Shown: positions 38,580 to 47,415 of the stretch, piece after piece
Numbering within the stretch: the stretch's first letter is position 1
Layout: every line of letters starts with the position of its first letter
Assembly (NCBI GenBank): GCA_002780895.1
Contig: PEUB01000092.1
Span: 1-49,293, forward strand
Direction of reading: 5' to 3'
Source: Nitrospirae bacterium CG02_land_8_20_14_3_00_41_53
GTDB lineage: Bacteria > Nitrospirota > Thermodesulfovibrionia > Thermodesulfovibrionales > SM23-35
Length of the DNA stretch: 49,293 nt
Made by a program: the position numbers and the translations under genes
Notes under the pieces: generated by a model
Told to the model about the DNA's origin: nothing
Database searches by the model: none
What the model saw: the letters and a program-made list of their open reading frames with translations, nothing else

Positions 38580-40533
38580 ATGACATGCCTTCCTGCTTTA
38601 TTAAAGATTTTTCTATAAGAGACTCAACATCAAGGACGAGAATGACCTCATGCTTCCCTATCTCTGCAGCTCCTGCAAAACCACTCACGCCTTTAAAATA
38701 TTCACCCAGCGACTTTATCACGATCTCTGGTTGCCCCAGGATCTCATCTACAAGAAGTCCTAATTTTCTCATGCCAAGCCCTACAATAACAGCAAATGAC
38801 CTGTCGCTTTGGGCAGTTTCCAAGTTAAATATTTTCCCGACATTCATTATCGGAAGCATTTCGCCTCTGATATAATAAACATCTTTATGCTCTATAGTCT
38901 GAATATCTTTATGCTCTATTAAAATGGTCTCGGATATCGCTGTCAAAGGTAAGGCAAACTTCTCTTTACCAACCCTTACAATAAGTGCCTTTATTATTGC
39001 AAGGGTAATCGGAAGTGTAAGTGTAAAGGTTGTCCCTTCATCCTTTTTCGTGTAGACCTCTGTAAAGCCGCCAAGTATGGAAAGTTTTTCCTTGACAACA
39101 TCCAGGCCGACACCCCTTCCAGAGATCTCACTCGCGACCTCCTTTGTGCTAAAACCAGGGGCAAATATGAAATCAATAATCTCTCTTTCTTCGAGATTGG
39201 CATCGGGTTCAAGCAGCTCCTTTTCTATAGCCTTCTTCCTGACCTTTTCTACATCTATGCCTTTGCCGTCATCTATCACCTCGATCACTACATGACTTCC
39301 CCTCTGAAATGCCTTTAAAACAATTCTGCCATGTTCTTTCTTACCCTTTGTCTTACGCTCTTCAACTGTCTCTAACCCGTGGTCGATGGAATTTCTCACC
39401 AGGTGCATAAGTGGATCAACTATCTCCTCAGCCAATGATTTATCAAGCTCAGTATCCTCGCCATACAGCGAAAGGTCTATCTCCTTTTCTATCTCCCTCG
39501 AATAACGCCTGATTACCTGCGCAAGCCTGGAGAATATCTGACCTATTGGAACCATCCTTATTGCAAGGACCTCATCCTGTAGCTCTGCGAGCCTCCTTTC
39601 AAATGTTTGCGAAATCTTATGAATATCACGTATAAAAGGAGAATAGCGGTGTACCTCGGACATTTCTGATCCGATCCTTTTTACAGCGTCTTTTGCAAGG
39701 GTAAGCTCCCCTATTGTATTGAGTATCCTGTCAAGTTTATCTATATCAACCCTTACAGTGGTTGTTGCACTTTTTATAGACCGTTCCTGTTTTTTCTGCG
39801 GTTGGGGTCCGGTTTGCTTTGACTGGACGAGTACTTCTATATCGCCCCCTGTTTCTTCCTTTAGCTCATTCAGGTGGTCACCGCTGGCAAACATAAGGTT
39901 GAACCCGATAGAGCCGTTAGGCACCTCCGCGGACGTAGGTAGAGTGGATATAAGCTCCCCTCTCGATTTTATTGTTTTTGTTATTTCCTCGAGTGACGTG
40001 TCAAAGGTGGAAAGTTCAAATATTGCCTTCAAGAGGTAGATACTTTTGCCATCTTTTATACTCGTCTTAAGCCTGTGTTCCTCATATTCTGAGAGTACCT
40101 TTATTATAGAATCGTCAATAAGGCCCTTAATATTAGGACCCCTAGCGCTCTCCTTTATTGATGACCTGAAAGACGTTATCTCATTAATATGCTCTGTTAA
40201 ATCCTGTTCCTTATCTTCCTTAACCGCGTCAACGGCAGATCTCAGTATGTCGAGATTCTTAAAAAGGAAATTTATTACATTATCAGTCACTTCTATCTTT
40301 CCAAGTCTTATGTCATCTAATAATGATTCGAGGGCGTGACTGAGGTTTGTTATACCCTGGCTTCCAAAGAGCCCTGAAAGCCCTTTGAGTGTATGCATCG
40401 AACGAAAGAATGCATTGACCGTATCCGGGTTCAAAGCTGTCTGATATGTATCCTGAATCTCGAGAATCATCTGCTGGGACTCGAACAATAGGTCCTCAGC
40501 CTCTGCTATAAATTCCTTCTTAGATGCTTTCAT
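38572..40533 (-). CDS. cheA: Chemotaxis histidine kinase CheA
   Basis: Hpt MHTLKGLSGLFG; HLVRNSIDHGLE; GRGVGLDVVKEKL; CheW-like C-terminus. Confidence 0.95.
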   Translation of the reverse strand: MKASKKEFIAEAEDLLFESQQMILEIQDTYQTALNPDTVNAFFRSMHTLKGLSGLFGSQGITNLSHALESLLDDIRLGKIEVTDNVINFLFKNLDILRSAVDAVKEDKEQDLTEHINEITSFRSSIKESARGPNIKGLIDDSIIKVLSEYEEHRLKTSIKDGKSIYLLKAIFELSTFDTSLEEITKTIKSRGELISTLPTSAEVPNGSIGFNLMFASGDHLNELKEETGGDIEVLVQSKQTGPQPQKKQERSIKSATTTVRVDIDKLDRILNTIGELTLAKDAVKRIGSEMSEVHRYSPFIRDIHKISQTFERRLAELQDEVLAIRMVPIGQIFSRLAQVIRRYSREIEKEIDLSLYGEDTELDKSLAEEIVDPLMHLVRNSIDHGLETVEERKTKGKKEHGRIVLKAFQRGSHVVIEVIDDGKGIDVEKVRKKAIEKELLEPDANLEEREIIDFIFAPGFSTKEVASEISGRGVGLDVVKEKLSILGGFTEVYTKKDEGTTFTLTLPITLAIIKALIVRVGKEKFALPLTAISETILIEHKDIQTIEHKDVYYIRGEMLPIMNVGKIFNLETAQSDRSFAVIVGLGMRKLGLLVDEILGQPEIVIKSLGEYFKGVSGFAGAAEIGKHEVILVLDVESLIEKSLIKQEGMSYV

Positions 40534-40915
40534 ACATTATTGCCTGTCTTATAACTTCCTGAAGTTCATGTGCTTTAAAAGGCTTAGTAATATACGCCTT
40601 AGCACCCAATGCCATGCCCCTCTTTTTGTCCTTCTCGCTTCTCTCTGTGGTAACTATTATCAAAGGCAGGTGGCTGTATCTTGGATTATTCTTCATGAAG
40701 TTTATTAGCTCAAGACCATTTATATCAGGCATATTTATATCAGTTATAACAAGATCAAATTCTTGTGTCGGTAAGAGTTTCAAGGCATCAAAGCCGGAAC
40801 CAGCCTCGACTGTATTAAAGTCTCCCATTTCTTCTATAACAGCCCTGATGAGTGCCCTTGTTGTTGTGGAATCTTCAACAATTAGAATAGACTTGGTGGA
40901 TTGTTCACTTTGCAT
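40520..40915 (-). CDS. cheY: CheY-like response regulator
   Basis: ILIVEDSTTTRALIRAV...FDLVITDINMPDINGLELI...IIVTTERSEKDKKRGMALGAKAYITKPF. Confidence 0.92.
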   Translation of the reverse strand: MQSEQSTKSILIVEDSTTTRALIRAVIEEMGDFNTVEAGSGFDALKLLPTQEFDLVITDINMPDINGLELINFMKNNPRYSHLPLIIVTTERSEKDKKRGMALGAKAYITKPFKAHELQEVIRQAIMYESI

Positions 40916-40970
40916 CTTGTATAAATCTTAACAGATTAAAATAAAAAAAACATTATAGTTTGGATGCATT

Positions 40971-41016
40971 ACTACAGCTGTAGTCGAGTATATCAGGTAA
41001 AATTATGGTGTGTCAA
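40971..41016 (-). promoter_or_regulatory. Putative promoter of the che operon with a palindrome at +1
   Basis: Minus strand TTGACA (41011-41016), 18-nt spacer, TATACT (40987-40992); perfect palindrome ACTACAGCTGTAGT at 40971-40984 covers the expected start site. Confidence 0.6.
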
Positions 41017-41091
41017 CGAAGTGTATATCTAACGAAAGATGTATTTATAATCAGAAAGATATAAGATGTGGCAGTTACTTTAGGATAAAAC

Positions 41092-41298
41092 CTATCTGAT
41101 CGGTTTGTGCTGCCTTCTCAGCCTTGCGTTCTTAATTCTTCTCTTTTGCGCTTCTCTTTGCTTTCTTCTCAGCTTGATAGAGGGTTTCTCATAGAACCGC
41201 CTCTCTTTGAGTTCTCTCAGAAGGCCGTCCTTCTGGATCTGTCGTTTTAGAATCTTTAAAGCCCTTTCAATGTCATTTCCGTTTACTCTTATCTCCAA
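41092..41298 (-). CDS. rpsU: 30S ribosomal protein bS21 (copy 2)
   Basis: MEIRVNGNDIERALKILKRQIQKDGLLRELKERRFYEKPSIKLRRKQREAQKRR. Confidence 0.93.
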   Translation of the reverse strand: MEIRVNGNDIERALKILKRQIQKDGLLRELKERRFYEKPSIKLRRKQREAQKRRIKNARLRRQHKPIR

Positions 41299-41413
41299 TT
41301 ATCTGATTCCCTTCCTTCGTCGTAACGAAACCAAATCCCTTGGCCTCATTAAACTATTTCACTGTCCCGTTGTATATCATTACATTATCTTTGTAATTTG
41401 GTCTTACTAAAAA

Positions 41414-41447
41414 AAAGGCCGCAGCGTCTAAAGTCTTTGCGGCCTTT
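41414..41447. terminator. Rho-independent-type hairpin
   Basis: aaaggccgcagcgtctaaagtctttgcggccttt with flanking A-run and T-rich tail. Confidence 0.7.
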
Positions 41448-41515
41448 ATTTAACAAAAACTTCCAAAACTGTAGCTATTTTGGCATGCGGCACAACAAAA
41501 TGTCAAATAAATCCA

Positions 41516-41578
41516 AGCACCTTGACCGCAGGGTATTCCCCGACACTTCTCGGAAGTGCGGGGTATTCTCAAGGTGCT
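41516..41578. other. Nested hairpin / terminator-like structure upstream of hisH
   Basis: Outer stem AGCACCTTGA/TCAAGGTGCT (41516-41525 / 41569-41578) enclosing ccccgacacttctcggaagtgcgggg, followed by cttttttag. Confidence 0.65.
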
Positions 41579-41635
41579 GGATAAACTTTTTTAGAATTGC
41601 GTCCTGAGAACTCCTATCTATTGTATAATAAAAAC

Positions 41636-42247
41636 ATGATTGCGATTGTGGATTATGGAATGGGGAACCTTAGGAGTGTTGAGAAAGGGTTCCTTAAAGT
41701 AGGGCTTAATGCGAGGGTTGTATCAGACCCAAGGGCAGTGGATAATGCTCAGGGAGTTGTACTTCCAGGCGTCGGAGCATTTAGAGATTGCATGAAAAAC
41801 CTTAAGGGAATGTCACTCATTGAATCAGTTGTGAGGTCAATTCGGAAAGGCAAGCCGTATCTCGGCATCTGCCTTGGACTTCAGGTTTTGTTCACTGAAT
41901 CAGAGGAATTCGGCATTCACAAGGGGTTTGATATCTTAAAGGGGAAGGTTGTTAGATTTCAGATAAATCTTAAGGTGCCGCATATGGGCTGGAATAATGT
42001 GAAAATTCAAAGAAGGCCGCCGATTTTTGACGGCATACAAGACAAGGCATTTTTCTATTTTGTCCACTCCTTCTATGTCGTGCCTGATGATAATGATGTA
42101 GTTGCAACAACGACTGATTATGGTATAACCTTTGCTTCTATGGTCTGGAAGGAGAATATCTTTGCAACCCAGTTTCACCCTGAAAAGAGTCAGGAAACTG
42201 GTCTAAGGATATTAAAAAATTTTGGAGATTTTGTCAGGAAGGCTTAG
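41636..42247 (+). CDS. hisH: Imidazole glycerol phosphate synthase glutaminase subunit
   Basis: MIAIVDYGMGNLRSVEKG; PYLGICLGLQVLF; FATQFHPEKSQETGLRIL. Start trimmed from the ORF start at 41597. Confidence 0.95.
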   Translation: MIAIVDYGMGNLRSVEKGFLKVGLNARVVSDPRAVDNAQGVVLPGVGAFRDCMKNLKGMSLIESVVRSIRKGKPYLGICLGLQVLFTESEEFGIHKGFDILKGKVVRFQINLKVPHMGWNNVKIQRRPPIFDGIQDKAFFYFVHSFYVVPDDNDVVATTTDYGITFASMVWKENIFATQFHPEKSQETGLRILKNFGDFVRKA

Positions 42248-42255
42248 AATATCTT

Positions 42256-44256
42256 CTACCTGCCCCATAAAACCGTCTTATCCTTGCCCTCCATCTTTCC
42301 CCTGTAGAGCGCCTTATCAGAATTCCGTATTAGTTCCTTCCTGTCCTTCCCATCAGATGGAAATGTTGCTACACCTATGCTTGTGGTAATGTTATTCCTA
42401 GGAAAGACCTTCCAGGTGCAGGGCAATTGTTCCTTGATGGACCTCCTTATCCTTTCAGCAACCAAGAATGCCTCCTCTTTCTCTGTCTGGGGCATGATGA
42501 GTGCAAACTCCTCTCCTCCAAATCTGGCTATTACATCAATAACACGCAGGCTTTCCTTTGCTATATTAGCGATATTTTTTAATGCCTCATCACCTGCAAG
42601 ATGGCCCTCTGTGTCATTGAAGAGTTTAAAGTCATCTATGTCTATCATAGCCAGCGAAAAGGATAGGTTGTGACGCTGAGAACGCTGGAGTTCTTCAAAA
42701 AACCTCTCCTCGAAATACCGTCTGTTGAAAATACCAGTTAAGGAGTCTGTGATGCTGAGCTCCCGAAGATGTCCTGCGAGGCTCCAGTACATTGACCTTT
42801 CGAGTGCGATAGATGCGTATGATGCAAATGAGCGGAGTATTGCCATGTCCTCTTCTAAGAAAACCTCTCCTGTTATCTTGTCGGCGATGTTAAGCACCCC
42901 TATGGTCTCATCCCCTATCTTAAGTGGTATGCTTATGAATGAGCCCGTCCTGTAATTCGGCCTCCTCCTGAGCTGAATCCTCTCGTCTTTTTCGATATCA
43001 TCCACTATGAGTGGTATACCTTCACTGAATACCTTACCTGCAATACCCTCGCCTATCTTGATCTTTATTTCCCTGAGGAGACCTTTGTTTATCCCCTTTG
43101 CAGCCTTTATGGTGAGGAAGTCCTCTTCAAACAGCATTAAAGAGCCCTTCTCTGCATCTGTCAGATTCACTGAGGTGTCCACTATGGTCTCATAAAGCAT
43201 CTCTGGTTCCTTAACAGGGTTGAGGCGTGTGGCAGCTATATTCAATACATCTATATCCTTTATCCGTTTGTCATAAATTCCCTGCAGCTCTATGAGTCTG
43301 AAGATGAAACCTGTAATCCTGCATAGATCTGAAATAATATCCGCATCCTCCTGTTTGATATTGGAGTTAAAGGTGCCCAGGAGTCCGGTTACCTTACCAT
43401 CCGATTTTATAGGGAATACATAAATAGATGTGACCTCATCACTTAAACCTAATCTTAATATCTCCATCACATCTTCAGAATATAAAGGCCTCTGTTTTTC
43501 AACCACCTCGGATACCATACCTGAAACTTTTAATGGCACTGATTGCAGATGTTCTTTCAGCCTGCCTGCAGCCCTTCGAGGCCTGAATAATGGTGAGCCT
43601 GCCGAATCATCCTTAATCATGACAGAGATACTATCTGCATTGAACAGGAAAAGCATAATATCAACTAAAATGTCATAGACCCCATCTGCCTGTTTATCTA
43701 ACTTCATGTCAGATATCAGGCTGAGGATGGTCTTCATTGACCTGTACCTCTTCTCATTCAGGATGCCTTCATAGCTGCTCTTGAGAAAAAGATTAAATAT
43801 GGACTGGATATGCCTCGCAGTATCCTGAATGTCTGCATAATCCCTGATGATAATCTCCTGAGACCATGATTTAAGTTGGTTTAAAGGCAGACCATAAGAC
43901 TCTGCATCCTTTACATAAAGATCCTCAAACTCCTTCTGAGAAAGGTATACACCACCACCTGCGACAACAAAGACTGAATCATCAACACGGAGAGGTATAA
44001 AGAAATGGTACTGCCCTGAAGGACCTTTAAAGATAGATACGTTCCTTCTTTGAATCGCCTTCTCTATACACCCCTTTAAAAAGTCGTTATATTCATCCCG
44101 GCCCCTCGAGGATGACCTGATAACTGACAAAAGCTTATTCTCTTTAATAGGAGGCAGGATGATATTCCCTTTCTCTCCGTAAATGGAAAGAGAGAGACCT
44201 GTCAGGTTTGAGAGGTAGGTCTGCAAAGAAGATATGTTGTTATCAATAAACTCCAT
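42256..44256 (-). CDS. Diguanylate cyclase with N-terminal PocR-like sensory domain and GAF domains
   Basis: GGDEF domain TDSLTGIFNRRYFEERF...VIARFGGEEFALIMP; GAF segment KGSLMLFEEDFLTIKAAKGI; N-terminal FKGPSGQYHFFIPLRVDDSVFVVAGGGVYL. Confidence 0.88.
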   Translation of the reverse strand: MEFIDNNISSLQTYLSNLTGLSLSIYGEKGNIILPPIKENKLLSVIRSSSRGRDEYNDFLKGCIEKAIQRRNVSIFKGPSGQYHFFIPLRVDDSVFVVAGGGVYLSQKEFEDLYVKDAESYGLPLNQLKSWSQEIIIRDYADIQDTARHIQSIFNLFLKSSYEGILNEKRYRSMKTILSLISDMKLDKQADGVYDILVDIMLFLFNADSISVMIKDDSAGSPLFRPRRAAGRLKEHLQSVPLKVSGMVSEVVEKQRPLYSEDVMEILRLGLSDEVTSIYVFPIKSDGKVTGLLGTFNSNIKQEDADIISDLCRITGFIFRLIELQGIYDKRIKDIDVLNIAATRLNPVKEPEMLYETIVDTSVNLTDAEKGSLMLFEEDFLTIKAAKGINKGLLREIKIKIGEGIAGKVFSEGIPLIVDDIEKDERIQLRRRPNYRTGSFISIPLKIGDETIGVLNIADKITGEVFLEEDMAILRSFASYASIALERSMYWSLAGHLRELSITDSLTGIFNRRYFEERFFEELQRSQRHNLSFSLAMIDIDDFKLFNDTEGHLAGDEALKNIANIAKESLRVIDVIARFGGEEFALIMPQTEKEEAFLVAERIRRSIKEQLPCTWKVFPRNNITTSIGVATFPSDGKDRKELIRNSDKALYRGKMEGKDKTVLWGR

Positions 44257-44325
44257 GGGTACCTCGTGACTCCTTGTAAAGTTGTTGCATTAAGCTCATG
44301 ATACTCAATTTTAATAAAGTGATGG

Positions 44326-44649
44326 CTATATCATAAACCTTAGGCCGACCTGGTATTCCCCGGGCATCTCTTCTCTCACCCATCTAACCTGTGCCAGGAC
44401 CGGTATCGTGACTGGAGGCTCGGATAACGGGAACCATACCTGAAGCACAGTCCCTTCCTCAAGCGCCTGTCTCTCCGTCCGGATCCTCATCCCGCCGCTA
44501 CTTAAGTTTAAGATCTCACCGTGGACGGCAACCTTATCCGGAGGACGCCCTGACTCACCCAATGCCATATAGCTTACAGGGCGGGTGTAAGGATAACGAA
44601 TACTCACTCTCTTCTCCTCCGTCTGCCAACCCATATGGGAATCCTCCAT
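44326..44649 (-). CDS. PilZ-domain protein
   Basis: EKRVSIRYPYTRPVSY...GEILNLSSGGMRIRTERQALEEGTVLQVWFPL. Confidence 0.85.
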   Translation of the reverse strand: MEDSHMGWQTEEKRVSIRYPYTRPVSYMALGESGRPPDKVAVHGEILNLSSGGMRIRTERQALEEGTVLQVWFPLSEPPVTIPVLAQVRWVREEMPGEYQVGLRFMI

Positions 44650-44719
44650 CTGGTATTTGTGAAAACTTTACATTTACATTTTATCTGGAATTTGTAAAAC
44701 ACATTACATTACATTCTCT
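44650..44719. repeat. Imperfect tandem duplication (about 35-bp period) in the intergenic region between the PilZ and LuxR-type genes
   Basis: ctggtatttgtgaaaactttacatttacatt then ctggaatttgtaaaacacattacattacatt. Confidence 0.6.
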
Positions 44720-44823
44720 TCGCCCTTGTGTAAATAACCAAAATTGGGTCGGCTCTAAAGAGGCCACCCAAAAGTGTATATACCGAGCTTGATTTCCTAT
44801 GAATCTTATGATATATGTAAATC

Positions 44824-45444
44824 ATGGTTGACATCTCTTCTGACAGGATTCAGGGGATATCGTCTCCTCCCGCCGCTTTCATTTTCTATCGTCCACAGAC
44901 CGAGGCGGCGAAGGAACAGGTGTTCTACAACGCAGAGACCTATCACATCCTTTCTCTGTCATCTTCACTTTCAAAAGAGGAGACGTCCTCCTTCCCTGAT
45001 ATCTCTTTCCTTTGTTCAAGATGGAAAGAGTTACTCGACAAAGAGCTTGATGAGCTGAAGGAGTCTGGCGAAGGTGAGAAGGGGACAGGTTTTATTGATA
45101 TGCTTCAGAGCCGGCGGAGGCGATATACCGTGAAGGGTATAGTCCTCTCAGGCCAACCATCAGCATTACAGCAACAAGAGAAACAGTATTTATTCATTCT
45201 CGAAAGGTTCAATCCAGATAGTGTGAATCTTTCCATGATTTTTCGGCAATGGAATCTTAATCATCGGGAAGAGGATATAGCGCGATTGCTCCTCGCAGAC
45301 CGCAGTAATAAGGAGATAGCTCATGCCCTTGGTTTGAGCCTCAATACGGTTAAGGGGTACATGAAGCTTTTGATGCGAAAGCTTGGCGTCAACAGTCGTG
45401 CAGGAATCATTGCCAACTTCCTCACCGGAAGGAATCCCTCCTGA
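44824..45444 (+). CDS. LuxR-type HTH transcriptional regulator with uncharacterised N-terminal domain
   Basis: C-terminal DIARLLLADRSNKEIAHALGLSLNTVKGYMKLLMRKLGVNSRAGIIANFL. Confidence 0.85.
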   Translation: MVDISSDRIQGISSPPAAFIFYRPQTEAAKEQVFYNAETYHILSLSSSLSKEETSSFPDISFLCSRWKELLDKELDELKESGEGEKGTGFIDMLQSRRRRYTVKGIVLSGQPSALQQQEKQYLFILERFNPDSVNLSMIFRQWNLNHREEDIARLLLADRSNKEIAHALGLSLNTVKGYMKLLMRKLGVNSRAGIIANFLTGRNPS

Positions 45445-45499
45445 CCCGAAAAGGTGGCAGGATTACACTATAGTGAAGGCATTAAATAAAATTACATAA

Positions 45500-45589
45500 T
45501 TCACCCTCCCCCAACCCCTCCCGTTAAGGGAGGGGTATAGTAAAACAGTTCCCTCTCCCCTTGCGGGAGAGGGGTAGGGTGAGGGGGAT
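45500..45589. repeat. Two tandem intergenic GC-rich palindromic elements
   Basis: 45500-45540 ttcaccctcccccaacccctcccgttaagggaggggtatag; 45550-45589 tccctctccccttgcgggagaggggtagggtgaggggg. Confidence 0.8.
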
Positions 45590-45611
45590 ATAAACTTATT
45601 TTTTGCTTTCA

Positions 45612-46076
45612 CTATATATCTTTTTGTAACTGCTGCAAAAGGTCGCCGATACTCAATTTTAATAATGGATGCTTTATATCAGGTGCAATCTCACATAGAG
45701 GCCTTAAGACAAAATCCCTCTCATGCATTAACGGATGTGGGATTTTTAGATTTTTGTTGTTTAAGACAATATTGTCAAAAAGTAAAATATCAAGGTCAAT
45801 AATACGCGGCCCCCATTTTGATGAATCTTTTCTGCCCATCTCTCTTTCAGTATCCTTTAACATTCTTAAGAGCTCCTCCGGCTTAAGTCCTGTCTCTATT
45901 TCTATTGCCATATTTATAAACAGTGGTTGATCTTTTACACCCCACGGCTCGGTCTCATATAGAGAAGAGCGCTTCGTGACAATGATTCCTTTTTCTTGCA
46001 GAAGTTCTATTGCGCGTAGACAGTTTTCCTGCCTGTTGCCGAGATTAGAGCCAATACCAATGTAAACAACAGACAT
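45612..46076 (-). CDS. folK: 2-amino-4-hydroxy-6-hydroxymethyldihydropteridine diphosphokinase
   Basis: VYIGIGSNLGNRQENCLRAIELL; SSLYETEPWG; WGPRIIDLDILLFDN; IPHPLMHERDFVLRPL. Confidence 0.96.
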   Translation of the reverse strand: MSVVYIGIGSNLGNRQENCLRAIELLQEKGIIVTKRSSLYETEPWGVKDQPLFINMAIEIETGLKPEELLRMLKDTEREMGRKDSSKWGPRIIDLDILLFDNIVLNNKNLKIPHPLMHERDFVLRPLCEIAPDIKHPLLKLSIGDLLQQLQKDI

Positions 46077-46078
46077 TT

Positions 46079-47257
46079 TTAAAGGATTCCACTAATCCTC
46101 TTGACTGCCTCTTGAATCCTATCCACAGGTGCTGTTAATGCAAATCTTACATAACCTTCTCCAGTTTCTCCAAACCCATTACCAGGCGTTGCAAGCACCC
46201 CTGCTTTGTCAAGCATGTGTGTTACCAAGCCCATTGAATCAAAATGAGAAGGTACTTTTACCCATATATAAAAGGTAGCCTTCGGCTTAATAAGATGCAT
46301 ACCAAGTTTTCTTAATCCGTTGTAAAGTACATCCCTCCTTTCATGGTAAGTCTTCCTTATTGCTGACAGGATATCATTGTCCATACCAAGGGCAACTATG
46401 GCTGCCTCCTGTATGGCCTGAAAAACGCCTGAATCAAGGTTTGTCTTTACCTTTCCGAGACCTGCTAAGACTTCCCTGTTTCCAACAGCAAAACCTATCC
46501 TCCAACCCGTCATATTATATGTCTTTGAAAGTGAATGAAACTCGATGCCCACATCCTTTGCATTGGGTGCCTGCATAAAACTTAAAGGCTCCTTATCATA
46601 GTATATCTCTGTGTACGAGGCATCGTGGCAGACAATGATGTTGTATTTTGAGGCAATTTTTACCACCTCTTTATAAAATTTTGTTGGTGCAATTGCTGAG
46701 GTAGGATTATTGGGATAGTTTATAAAAATGAGTTTTGTCTTAAGTAATACCTTTTTTGGTATTATGTCGAAATCAGGCAGAAAATCATTTTCTTCCCCGA
46801 GAGGCATTGTGTAGCTCCTCCCGCCGGCAAACAAGGTGCCAGTTGAATAAACAGGATACCCGGGTGATGGTACAAGCACTGTATCCCCTGGATTTACAAA
46901 TGCCAAAGGGATATGGCCTATACCTTCCTTCGAACCAATTAATGAGAGCACCTCTGTCTGAGGGTCAAGTTTAACACCGAATCTCTTTTTATACCATCTC
47001 GCAACAGCCTCTCTAAAAGATAGCATACCTTCGTATGACGGATATCGGTGGTTAAAAGGTTTTTCAACAGCTTCTTTCATAGCATTAACTATGAGAGACG
47101 GCGTAGGGATATCCGGGTCACCGATGCTCAGATCTATGAGGTCAGCACCCTTCTCTATTGCCTTCTGTTTCATCCTGTCTATAGAGGCAAAAAGGTAAGG
47201 TGGAAGATACTTAATGCGAGAGGCGAATTCAAAAGGAACCCTTTTCTTCAAGACCAC
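46079..47257 (-). CDS. dapL: LL-diaminopimelate aminotransferase-type class I/II aminotransferase
   Basis: ADLIDLSIGDPDIPTP; YPSYEGMLSFREAVARWY; HSLSKTYNMTGWRIGFAVGN. Confidence 0.85.
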   Translation of the reverse strand: MVLKKRVPFEFASRIKYLPPYLFASIDRMKQKAIEKGADLIDLSIGDPDIPTPSLIVNAMKEAVEKPFNHRYPSYEGMLSFREAVARWYKKRFGVKLDPQTEVLSLIGSKEGIGHIPLAFVNPGDTVLVPSPGYPVYSTGTLFAGGRSYTMPLGEENDFLPDFDIIPKKVLLKTKLIFINYPNNPTSAIAPTKFYKEVVKIASKYNIIVCHDASYTEIYYDKEPLSFMQAPNAKDVGIEFHSLSKTYNMTGWRIGFAVGNREVLAGLGKVKTNLDSGVFQAIQEAAIVALGMDNDILSAIRKTYHERRDVLYNGLRKLGMHLIKPKATFYIWVKVPSHFDSMGLVTHMLDKAGVLATPGNGFGETGEGYVRFALTAPVDRIQEAVKRISGIL

Positions 47258-47370
47258 CTCCTGTGTTTTTCCCTAACTATTATATACCATGTGCTATAAC
47301 CTGTTAAAAAGGTTAAGCTAAAATACCTGATAACATGAGGAAGACTCTGGACAAAAATTTGTCATGAGAC

Positions 47371-47406
47371 AAAGATAGGGCACTAAAATTTTAGTGCCCT
47401 ATCTTT
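47371..47406. terminator. Perfect 36-nt palindromic terminator
   Basis: aaagatagggcactaaaattttagtgccctatcttt, downstream (minus strand) of the 47416-47832 gene and upstream of dapL. Confidence 0.8.
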
Positions 47407-47415
47407 TAAGTAAGA

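Noticed and set aside
41398-41607. 69-aa ORF between the second rpsU and hisH
   Set aside because: Overlaps the terminator and nested hairpin; translation has no recognisable motif.
44735-44770. c-di-GMP riboswitch upstream of the LuxR-type gene
   Set aside because: A hairpin exists, but the GEMM-I/II conserved core could not be recognised.
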